From the NCBI GenBank assembly GCA_000437495.1, contig FR897847.1, positions 1-11,485 of the forward strand: 11,485 nucleotides of DNA. Direction: 5' to 3'. This document shows, one piece after another, positions 1 through 6,360 of the stretch. A program made the translations under genes and the position numbers. Position 1 is the first letter of the stretch. Each line of letters opens with the position of its first letter. This DNA comes from Prevotella sp. CAG:485 (GTDB lineage Bacteria; Bacteroidota; Bacteroidia; Bacteroidales; Muribaculaceae). Under the pieces are notes generated by a model that did no database searches, was not told the DNA's origin, and saw nothing but the letters and a program-made list of their open reading frames with translations.

Positions 1-1
1 G

Positions 2-25
2 AGTGTACCAGAATTTTGATACACT
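2..25 (-). terminator. Small hairpin downstream of the secreted-protein gene
   Basis: AGTGTA (2-7) and TACACT (20-25) form a perfect 6-bp inverted repeat around a 12-nt loop, about 26 nt past the stop codon of the leftward gene. No clear U tract follows, so an intrinsic terminator is only a guess. The left edge of the window hides whatever comes next. Confidence 0.25.
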
Positions 26-50
26 GCCTTATATGGGTTATCGAGGTAGA

Positions 51-1736
51 TTAGAGAGCAACTTTTACAGTCTTCTCGCCAACCTTAACCAGGTAGATGC
101 CGTTGGCTGCGTCCAGGCTTACAGTCTGGCCGGCGTTAGCCTTAACGCTCTTAACGATCATGCCGTTGGTGGTGTAGATGTTAACCATAGCAGCGTTGTC
201 AACAGTTACGTTGATCATGCCGTTGGTAGCTTCTACGTTGAAGTTGTTGGCGCCGTCGTTGAAGATGCTGTTTACACCATTGGTGAGTTCTGTAGTCTTC
301 AGGTAGTCGGTCGGGTCATAGTGGTAGATAACCTTCAGGCCGGCTTTTGCATTAACGGTGTAGTCGCAGTTACGGTTGCTCTTACCGTAGTAGTTAAGGA
401 TGTTGGTGCCATCAAGCAGTTTGATGGTGGGCACTTTAGCTGCTTCGTAGGGGAGCCACCAGTAGTAACCTTCGGAGATAGCTTTCATGCCGTCGGTTGC
501 GCTCCATGACCAGTAGTCGTCGTTCCAACCGCCATAGAGGAAGTTGTTAACTGCGGGTTTGCCGGTAGTTGTGCCGAATTGGCCGCTGAAGCCAACTTCG
601 ATGTTAGCAAGAGTATAGACACCGTTAGGTTTGTCTGCGCCGTTGGCTGCGAAGAGAGCGCCACGGAGGTCAGTCTTATCTTTGCCTTCGCCCATGTTGC
701 ACGGACCGGTAGGAATTGTGGTGGAAGTCCACAGTGTGCCGCCGCCCTGAAGCTGTACGTTGTCGTATGAATAGCCTTCGCCGCAAGCGAGCAGATAGAA
801 GCGCTGGAAGGGACCCCAGTTATTGTCGTCGATGTCATAGTATGCATCGTCTGTACCCTTAACTGAACCGGTGTTAACTACGTGGATGCTGGCTGCTTCG
901 AAGCCCTGAGGAGCTGTGGTGAAGCCGGGCATGAAAGCGTTGCCTGAGAATGCGTAGTTGTATGTCCAGATCATGGAGCCGGCTGCATTGTTAGCGTTGC
1001 CGTTGAAGGTCATGTCGATTGAAGAAGTCTCGTTGTCGAAGTTAGAGAGCTTCAGAGTAGCGCCTGTGTTGGAGCCGCAACGTGTGCCGTTGTAGATGTT
1101 GTAGCCCATGGAGCCGCTGGTGAAGTAAGGCTGGTTGCTGCTGTTCGGGGTATTGGTGTTGACAATAACGAAGTTGTTATTATCGGCCATACCGATGAAG
1201 AAGCTGTTGGCGCCGCCGTCTGACAGTTTCGGAACTTTGAAGTTAAAGTTTGACAGAGGTTTGCCTGAGCCCCAAACCGACAGAGGTATGGTTTTCAGTG
1301 AGTCAGCCTCAGTGGTGCCCGGTACCAGGTTCGTGAAGTTGTTGAAGATCACGAAACGGGGATAGAAGAGCATGTGGTTGATGGTCTTACGGGTATTGCC
1401 TTGACCAGTAGTGATGGATGCCGTAACCTTTGAGTAGTGCGTTGCGGCTGCCCATCCTGTGAAGTTGTCAGTCCATTCGCCGCTTTCCATGAAGGCACCA
1501 TTGAAAACGTTGCCCTGAGGGTCGGTCCATGTGAACTTCTGCATGCCGGGAGCATCCAGATTGTTCTCGTTTACGTAAGCTGCGTAAGCTTCTTCAGCGC
1601 GTGTCATGGCGAGGCCTTCCTCTGTCATCTGCACAGGCTGATTTGAGGCTGCTTTCACTTCCGGACGCACGGTGGGAGTTGCCATCATGCTGCCGGCTGC
1701 GAGCAGACCTGCTGCGAGAATGTAGAATTTCTTCAT
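51..1736 (-). CDS. Secreted protein of unknown function with T9SS-like C-terminal tail
   Basis: I do not recognise a catalytic family. The protein is 561 aa when started at the ATG at 1734-1736. That start gives a textbook signal peptide (MKKFYILAAGLLAAGSMMA, cleavage near residues 19/20). An upstream in-frame ATG at 1790 would add 18 polar residues (Lys/Asn/Gln-rich) before the signal peptide and is less likely. The mature body is rich in Gly, Asn, Thr and aromatic residues, as expected of a beta-rich surface protein, with WSWS and YYWW clusters in the second half. Residues about 500-561 resemble the Por/T9SS type A sorting domain: a VNIYTTNG strand, then VKSVKANAG, then NGIYLVKVG and a short basic tail. 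Such tails direct outer-membrane export and surface attachment. The gene is monocistronic as far as visible, reads opposite to nothing close by, and has its own promoter at 1869-1899. Function remains unassigned; adhesin or carbohydrate-binding roles are possible but unsupported. Confidence 0.85.
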   Translation of the reverse strand: MKKFYILAAGLLAAGSMMATPTVRPEVKAASNQPVQMTEEGLAMTRAEEAYAAYVNENNLDAPGMQKFTWTDPQGNVFNGAFMESGEWTDNFTGWAAATHYSKVTASITTGQGNTRKTINHMLFYPRFVIFNNFTNLVPGTTEADSLKTIPLSVWGSGKPLSNFNFKVPKLSDGGANSFFIGMADNNNFVIVNTNTPNSSNQPYFTSGSMGYNIYNGTRCGSNTGATLKLSNFDNETSSIDMTFNGNANNAAGSMIWTYNYAFSGNAFMPGFTTAPQGFEAASIHVVNTGSVKGTDDAYYDIDDNNWGPFQRFYLLACGEGYSYDNVQLQGGGTLWTSTTIPTGPCNMGEGKDKTDLRGALFAANGADKPNGVYTLANIEVGFSGQFGTTTGKPAVNNFLYGGWNDDYWSWSATDGMKAISEGYYWWLPYEAAKVPTIKLLDGTNILNYYGKSNRNCDYTVNAKAGLKVIYHYDPTDYLKTTELTNGVNSIFNDGANNFNVEATNGMINVTVDNAAMVNIYTTNGMIVKSVKANAGQTVSLDAANGIYLVKVGEKTVKVAL

Positions 1737-1863
1737 CTCTTTTGTGGTTTGTTGGTTATTATTGTTTTGTTTCTCTCTTTTGCTTTTCATGGGAGAGAGC
1801 AGCCTTCAGGAATCGCTTGGGGGCTTGCCGTGCGCCTGTTCACGTTCAGGCACAGTCTCTCTC
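1737..1863 (-). promoter_or_regulatory. Foldable 5' leader of the secreted-protein gene
   Basis: If transcription starts just past the -7 box, the mRNA has a leader of about 127 nt. It can close on itself: CTCTCTC (1857-1863) can pair with GAGAGAG (1793-1799), and an inner hairpin joins GCCTG (1834-1838) to CAGGC (1847-1851) over an 8-nt loop. The last 50 nt before the ATG are A/C-rich and unstructured, typical of Bacteroidetes start regions. No known riboswitch class is recognised. A regulatory role is inference. Confidence 0.3.
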
Positions 1864-1868
1864 GGCTG

Positions 1869-1899
1869 CAAAGTTAATAATCTTTTTTTTACCCCGCAA
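1869..1899 (-). promoter_or_regulatory. Bacteroidetes-type promoter for the secreted-protein gene
   Basis: Read on the minus strand, the -7 box is TAACTTTG (1876 to 1869), a full match to TAnnTTTG. A TTG (1899 to 1897) lies 20 nt upstream, where the -33 box is expected. Upstream of it is A/T-rich sequence containing a near-perfect ATTTTTT/AAAAAAT dyad at 1901-1915. The housekeeping sigma factor of Bacteroidetes is the expected reader. Confidence 0.6.
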
Positions 1900-1962
1900 G
1901 ATTTTTTGAAAAAATATTTAATTTTACTTATTTTTGGGTTAAGGAGAGGGTTCTTGCGGGGT
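1891..1962. repeat. Perfect 10-bp inverted repeat in the prfB/secreted-gene gap
   Basis: ACCCCGCAAG (1891-1900) is the exact reverse complement of CTTGCGGGGT (1953-1962). The arms are separated by 52 nt of very A/T-rich DNA. The left arm contains the TTG of the candidate -33 box for the leftward gene; the right arm lies 11 nt beyond the prfB stop. A weaker AT stem inside the loop (1910-1916 with 1929-1935) could fold as well. In the leftward transcript the second arm is followed by an A tract, not a U tract, so this is not a standard terminator for prfB. An operator or a long stem-loop is possible. Confidence 0.5.
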
Positions 1963-1973
1963 GCCGACGCCCG

Positions 1974-3086
1974 TCAGAGCGTGGCGGCATATTCCATCAG
2001 ATAGGCTTTGATGAAGGGGTCTATATCGCCGTCCATCACGCCGTTGACGTCGCTTGTCTGATGGTTTGTGCGGTGATCTTTCACCCTTCGGTCGTCAAAC
2101 ACATAGCTGCGTATCTGGCTGCCCCACTCTATCTTTTTCTTGCCGGCTTCTATCTTGGCCTGTTCGGCGCGTCGGTGGCTCAGCTCTTTCTCATAGAGAA
2201 TGGATTTGAGCTGACGCATGGCGTTCTCTTTATTCTTGGGCTGGTCGCGGGTCTCGGTGTTCTCAATCAGAATCTCCTCTTCCTCGCCGGTATACGGGTC
2301 TTTATACTGATAGCGCAACCGCACGCCGCTCTCCACCTTGTTCACGTTCTGACCGCCGGCGCCGCCGCTGCGGAAAGTATCCCAGCTCAACAAAGCCGGC
2401 TGCACCTGTATCTCAATGGTGTCGTCTACCAGCGGCGTTACGAAGACGCTGGCGAAGGAGGTCATGCGTTTGCCCTGGGCGTTATACGGACTTACGCGCA
2501 CAAGGCGGTGAACGCCGTTTTCGCTTTTCAGGAAGCCATATACGTAATCGCCTTCTATGTTTATGGTGGCCGATTTGATGCCGGCGTCGTCACCTTCGAG
2601 GAGCTGGCTCACTGTGGCTTTGTAATTATGCTTTTCGGCCCAGCGCAGATAGAGGCGCATGAGCATCTGAGCCCAGTCCTGACTCTCTGTGCCGCCGGCG
2701 CCGGAATTGATTTTCAGCACCACGCCAAGCTTGTCTTCTTCCTGACGCAGCATATTGCGAAGCTCCAGGTGCTCAAGCAAATCGAGCACCTTGGCATATT
2801 GCCTGTCAACGTCTTCCTCTTCCACCAGACCCTCTTTTACAAAATCAAAAGCCAGCTGAAGCTCTTCGGTCTGGCCGCTCACCTCTTTATAAGAGTCTAT
2901 CCAGAAATGAAGGTCTTTTATCTTCTTCATCTGGGCCTCGGCGCGTTTGCGGTCGTCCCAGAAATCGGCAACATGAGTGCGCAGTTCCTCCTCCTCAACC
3001 TGAATTTTCTTCCCTTCAATGTCGAGATAACGGGCCAGATCAGCCACCCTGCTCTGAACGTCTTTGAGTTGCTCTTGGGTTATCAT
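1974..3086 (-). CDS. prfB: Peptide chain release factor 2 (RF2)
   Basis: RF2 enters the ribosomal A site at UGA or UAA stop codons and triggers hydrolysis of the peptidyl-tRNA ester. The 370-aa length fits the family. The N-terminal helical domain is residues 1-115. The stop-codon recognition tripeptide region reads HRLVRVSPYN, with SPY at 199-201 where E. coli has SPF. The catalytic loop is GGAGGQNVN, with GGQ at 244-246; its glutamine is the usual methylation target. After it comes a stretch about residues 260-280 (YKDPYTGEEEE region) that is longer than in E. coli and, from memory, typical of Bacteroides RF2. The C-terminal WGSQIRSYV block is well conserved. The reading frame is uninterrupted: at the site where most bacteria have CTT TGA C, this gene has CTC GAC (3026 to 3021), so no +1 frameshift is needed. 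It starts 15 nt after the metG stop and is probably co-transcribed with it. Confidence 0.97.
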   Translation of the reverse strand: MITQEQLKDVQSRVADLARYLDIEGKKIQVEEEELRTHVADFWDDRKRAEAQMKKIKDLHFWIDSYKEVSGQTEELQLAFDFVKEGLVEEEDVDRQYAKVLDLLEHLELRNMLRQEEDKLGVVLKINSGAGGTESQDWAQMLMRLYLRWAEKHNYKATVSQLLEGDDAGIKSATINIEGDYVYGFLKSENGVHRLVRVSPYNAQGKRMTSFASVFVTPLVDDTIEIQVQPALLSWDTFRSGGAGGQNVNKVESGVRLRYQYKDPYTGEEEEILIENTETRDQPKNKENAMRQLKSILYEKELSHRRAEQAKIEAGKKKIEWGSQIRSYVFDDRRVKDHRTNHQTSDVNGVMDGDIDPFIKAYLMEYAATL

Positions 3087-3101
3087 GGAGTTTTGATTTT
3101 A

Positions 3102-5156
3102 TTATCCCACTGTGGTACCCGGTTTACATTCCTCGTCGGGATGCACCACACGCAGCGAGCCGTCGGGCTGTTCCACGCTCAGAATCATGCCTTCGCTGAC
3201 TATGCCGCGCAGCTTACGCGGAGCGAAGTTGGCAATGAAGCATACGTTGGTGCCAATCAGCTCTTCGGGTTTGTAATATTTAGCTATTCCCGACACGATG
3301 GTGCGGCCGCCCATGCCGTCGTCAATCTTAAACTGAAGCAGCTTGTCAGCCTTGGGCACCTTGCTGCATTCCAGCACCTTGCCCACCCTTATATCGAGTT
3401 TTTCAAAGTCCTCGAACGAGCATTCCTGCTTGGGCTGAACGGGTTGCCAGGCAGCCTCTTCGTTAGCCTTGCGGGTGGCTTCGAGCTTGTCGAGCTGAGC
3501 CTGCACCTGGGCATCCTCAATCTTCTCAAACAGAATTTCAGGCTTGGGCAACTGAGTGCCCGGCTTTATCAGACTGTCGCTGCCAAGCTGCTGCCAGTTA
3601 TAGCTGTCCATACGCAGCATCTCACCCAATTTATTTGCCATGAAGGGGAGGAAGGGCGTAAAGGCTATTTCCAGATTGGCGCATATCTGCGCGGCCACAT
3701 ACATTATGGTCTTCACGCGTTCAGCGTCGGTCTTTATCAGCTTCCACGGCTCACAGTCGGCCAGATATTTGTTGCCTGCGCGGGCCATGTTCATGGCGTG
3801 GCGCAGAGCGTCGCGGAATTTGAACTGTTCCAGACAGGCCGTCATCTCGTCAGCCTCGCCGCGCAGTTCGGCCAATACATTCATATCAATCTCGGCGAGA
3901 GTGCCGGGAGCAGGCACCTCACCGTTGTAATACTTCTGCATCAGCACCAGCACACGGTTGACGAAATTGCCCAAAATGGCCACCAGTTCCGAGTTATTGC
4001 GTTCCTGGAAATCGCGCCAGGTAAAATTATTGTCGCGAGTCTCGGGCGCCGTTGCCGTCAGCACATAGCGCAGCGTATCCTGTTTGCCGGGGAAATCGCG
4101 CAGATACTCATGCAGCCACACGGCCCAGTTGCGCGAAGTGGAAATCTTGTTGTCTTCCAGGTTCAGGAACTCGTTTGCCGGCACATTGTCGGGCAGATTA
4201 TACGAACCGTCGGCCATGAGCATGGCAGGGAAGATGAGGCAGTGAAACACAATATTGTCCTTGCCAATGAAATGAATCATGCGCGTGTCTTTGCTCTTCC
4301 ACCAGGTCTCCCAGTCGTCGGGGCGAATGTCTATTGTGTTCGAGATGTAACCAATCGGGGCGTCGAACCACACATAAAGCACTTTTCCCTCGGCGCCTTC
4401 CACCGGCACCGGGATACCCCAGCTCAGGTCGCGCGTAACGGCACGCGGCTGTAACCCGTTGTAGAGCCACGACTTACACTGGCCGTAGACATTGGGGCGC
4501 CATTCCTTATGCTCCTCAAGAATCCATTGGCGCAGACGCGGTTCCCATTTGTCGAGAGGCAGATACCAGTGGCTGGTGGCGCGTTTCACCGGCGTGGCGC
4601 CGCTCAGACGCGATTTCGGATTTATCAGGTCGGTGGCATTGAGCGACGTGCCACAGGCTTCACACTGGTCGCCGTAGGCGTGCTCATTGCCGCAATGGGG
4701 GCAGGTGCCTTCCACATAACGGTCGGCCAGGAACTGACCTGCTTCGGGGTCATAGAGCTGCTCCTCGGTGCGTTCTATGAACTCACCCTTGTCATACAGC
4801 CGACGGAAGAAATCGGATGCTGTGCGGCGGTGAGTTTCCGACGTAGTGCGTCCGTAGACGTCGAACGAGATACCCAGCTCGGCAAACGAATCCTTTATTA
4901 TCTTATGATAGCGGTCAACTATATCCTGGGGCGTAACGCCTTCATTGCGTGCTTTTATGGTGATGGGCACACCGTGTTCGTCGCTGCCTCCAATGAGCAG
5001 CACATCGCGACCCTGCAGCCGCAGATAACGAGCATAAATGTCGGCCGGCACGTAAACCCCGGCCAGATGACCTATATGCACCGGTCCGTTGGCATACGGC
5101 AACGCCGTGGTGATGAGTGTACGTTTAAACTCCTTTTGTTTATCGGCTTTTTCCAT
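3102..5156 (-). CDS. metG: Methionyl-tRNA synthetase
   Basis: This cytoplasmic class I synthetase charges tRNA-Met, including the initiator, with methionine using ATP. The chosen ATG (5154-5156) gives 684 aa; an upstream in-frame ATG at 5180 lies inside the promoter -7 region and is unlikely. The Rossmann domain begins with LITTALPYANG and has the HIGH signature at 27-30. A connective-peptide zinc knuckle has Cys152, Cys155, Cys165 and Cys168. The second signature loop reads KISTS (337-341), a variant of KMSKS seen in related MetG proteins. The anticodon-binding helical domain follows, and residues 580-684 form a C-terminal EMAP/Trbp111-like tRNA-binding domain (KLDIRVGKV, SGIAKYY, NFAPRKLRG motifs), which usually dimerises the enzyme. 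All hallmark residues are intact. It is the first gene of a metG-prfB pair read leftward, with a short leader of roughly 15 nt. Confidence 0.97.
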   Translation of the reverse strand: MEKADKQKEFKRTLITTALPYANGPVHIGHLAGVYVPADIYARYLRLQGRDVLLIGGSDEHGVPITIKARNEGVTPQDIVDRYHKIIKDSFAELGISFDVYGRTTSETHRRTASDFFRRLYDKGEFIERTEEQLYDPEAGQFLADRYVEGTCPHCGNEHAYGDQCEACGTSLNATDLINPKSRLSGATPVKRATSHWYLPLDKWEPRLRQWILEEHKEWRPNVYGQCKSWLYNGLQPRAVTRDLSWGIPVPVEGAEGKVLYVWFDAPIGYISNTIDIRPDDWETWWKSKDTRMIHFIGKDNIVFHCLIFPAMLMADGSYNLPDNVPANEFLNLEDNKISTSRNWAVWLHEYLRDFPGKQDTLRYVLTATAPETRDNNFTWRDFQERNNSELVAILGNFVNRVLVLMQKYYNGEVPAPGTLAEIDMNVLAELRGEADEMTACLEQFKFRDALRHAMNMARAGNKYLADCEPWKLIKTDAERVKTIMYVAAQICANLEIAFTPFLPFMANKLGEMLRMDSYNWQQLGSDSLIKPGTQLPKPEILFEKIEDAQVQAQLDKLEATRKANEEAAWQPVQPKQECSFEDFEKLDIRVGKVLECSKVPKADKLLQFKIDDGMGGRTIVSGIAKYYKPEELIGTNVCFIANFAPRKLRGIVSEGMILSVEQPDGSLRVVHPDEECKPGTTVG

Positions 5157-5177
5157 CGTCTTTATCTTTATAAAATG

Positions 5178-5208
5178 CAAAATTAGCTATTTTTCTTCGT
5201 TTACACAA
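5178..5208 (-). promoter_or_regulatory. Promoter for metG-prfB
   Basis: On the minus strand TAATTTTG (5185 to 5178) matches the Bacteroidetes -7 box TAnnTTTG, and a GTTG with TTG at 5208 to 5206 sits 20 nt upstream as a -33 box. This is the same spacing as in the promoter at 1869-1899. Transcription should begin near 5172, leaving a very short leader before the ATG at 5156. Confidence 0.55.
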
Positions 5209-5272
5209 CTCTGCTCCCGCGCCCCCTCCCCTCATATATTACATCCATGCGTATATTTTTGTTATACAGTGC

Positions 5273-6196
5273 GTGCAATACAGCAAAAAGCATTATCTTT
5301 GCAAATGGGAAAAAACAGAAAGCAACGAAATCATACTCTATCAGCTTGATGAGACAATGAGGCTTGATGTAAGGGTGCGCCATGAAACGGTATGGTTAAC
5401 ACAACAACAGATTGCTCAATTATTTGGTGTTAAGCAACCGGCCATTTCCAAACACCTTAAGAATATTTTCGACAGCGGAGAGCTAAATGAAAATTCAGTT
5501 TATTCCATTTTGGAATATACTGCCGCCGACGGAAAGTCTTATAAGACCAAATTCTACAATTTGGATGCAATTTTATCGGTTGGCTATAGGGTCAACAGCC
5601 GAAACGCCACTTTATTTCGTCAGTGGGCAAACAAAGTATTGAAAGAATACTTACTTCGGGGCTATGCGATAAATCAACGACTTTTACAGTTGGAGGAACG
5701 CGTTGAAAGACGTTTCACCAATCAAGAATTACACTTTGAGGAACAAGATCGTCATTTAAATCAACTTGATAAGAAAGTAGATTTCTTTATCCGAACATCA
5801 TTACCTCCTAAAGAGGGCATTTTCTTTGACGGACAAATTTTCGACGCTTACGTCTTTGTTTCAGATCTAATCCGACGTGCAAAGAAAAGGATTGTGGTGA
5901 TTGACAACTATATAGACGAAACAGTTCTTATGCAGATGTCAAAACGCAGAGCCGGTGTTAAAGTTGATCTTTACGATGGCAAAATCAACGATCAAATCCG
6001 ACTCGATGTAAAGCGCCATAATAAACAATATCCCGGTGTTACATTACATAGTTATTCAAAAGCTCACGACCGCTTTCTGATATTGGACGAAGAAGTTTAC
6101 CACATTGGAGCGTCGTTGAAAGACCTTGGCAAGAAACTATTCGCATTCTCCAAAATGGAAGCGATAACAGCCACAGAGCTGTTGGCTAAGCTCTGA
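5273..6196 (+). CDS. RhuM-family protein: winged-helix-like N-domain plus PLD-like C-domain
   Basis: It resembles the RhuM (SPI-3 virulence protein) family, whose biochemical role is unknown. Counting from a GTG at 5273 (307 aa): the family's opening NEIILYQ block is at 18-24. A DNA-binding-like region ETVWLTQQQIAQLFGVKQPA (38-57) continues to about 135, ending in the YRVNSR...FRQWAN segment typical of the family. A charged, probably coiled-coil linker spans 136-175. A C-terminal domain (185-295) carries HDRFLILD (265-272), which fits the phospholipase-D HxKx4D pattern with Arg for Lys, followed by GASLKDLG. Only one such motif is visible, so activity would need a dimer or may be absent. The start is uncertain: the next in-frame ATG is 5357, but that loses the conserved opening, and an out-of-frame ATG lies at 5305 just before an A6 tract. 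The gene is much AT-richer than both neighbours and stands alone, with no toxin or restriction partner in the window, suggesting horizontal gain. Confidence 0.82.
   Translation: MQYSKKHYLCKWEKTESNEIILYQLDETMRLDVRVRHETVWLTQQQIAQLFGVKQPAISKHLKNIFDSGELNENSVYSILEYTAADGKSYKTKFYNLDAILSVGYRVNSRNATLFRQWANKVLKEYLLRGYAINQRLLQLEERVERRFTNQELHFEEQDRHLNQLDKKVDFFIRTSLPPKEGIFFDGQIFDAYVFVSDLIRRAKKRIVVIDNYIDETVLMQMSKRRAGVKVDLYDGKINDQIRLDVKRHNKQYPGVTLHSYSKAHDRFLILDEEVYHIGASLKDLGKKLFAFSKMEAITATELLAKL
5294..5301 (+). promoter_or_regulatory. Candidate -7 box near the rhuM-like start
   Basis: TATCTTTG is a full match to TAnnTTTG. No convincing TTG lies about 20 nt upstream (the nearest, ending at 5261, is 32 nt away). 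If real, transcription would begin around 5305, downstream of the GTG at 5273 and almost exactly at the out-of-frame ATG at 5305-5307. That conflicts with the longest coding frame. Confidence 0.4.
6174..6195 (+). terminator. Hairpin overlapping the rhuM-like stop codon
   Basis: CAGAGCT (6174-6180) and AGCTCTG (6189-6195) form a perfect 7-bp stem with an 8-nt loop at the end of the rhuM-like gene. The sequence after it is A/T-rich but not a clean T tract, so terminator function is tentative. The rest of the gap to 6323 is A/T-rich, with a short ATTAT/ATAAT dyad at 6244-6255 and two copies of AATTTTTGCG (6285-6294 and 6314-6323). Confidence 0.3.
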
Positions 6197-6323
6197 ATTA
6201 CAAATTGCAACGACATGAACTTATCTCCTCCTATTCTCACATAATTATTCATAATGAGCTGTGGAGCCTTGTATCATTTATCATAATTTTTGCGGCGCGG
6301 GCTGCGGTGATGAAATTTTTGCG

Positions 6324-6331
6324 TAATTTTG
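6324..6331 (+). promoter_or_regulatory. Candidate -7 box for the helicase gene
   Basis: TAATTTTG fits TAnnTTTG and lies 29 nt before the helicase ATG, giving a leader of about 24 nt. A -33 TTG at normal spacing is not evident; TTTTTG at 6287-6292 is 31 nt away. Confidence 0.45.
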
Positions 6332-6360
6332 CATCCGGATAGCCTACATCATCAACAATT

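Noticed and set aside
1891..1962. Inverted repeat as an intrinsic terminator of metG-prfB
   Set aside because: In the leftward transcript the 3' arm is followed by an A tract instead of a U tract, and the 52-nt loop is too long for a standard terminator.
2061..4454. A 797-codon open frame on the plus strand opposite prfB and metG
   Set aside because: It lies antisense to two unmistakable essential genes, its protein is a low-complexity His/Leu/Ala-rich mirror of their codon bias, and it has no recognisable domain or start signal.
4509..5186. A 225-codon plus-strand frame opposite the metG 5' half
   Set aside because: It is an antisense shadow of the MetG catalytic domain, with no promoter or family resemblance.
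5201..5383. A 60-codon minus-strand frame across the metG/rhuM gap
   Set aside because: It runs over both promoter regions and into the rhuM-like coding sequence in antisense. The hydrophobic look comes from A/T-rich DNA.
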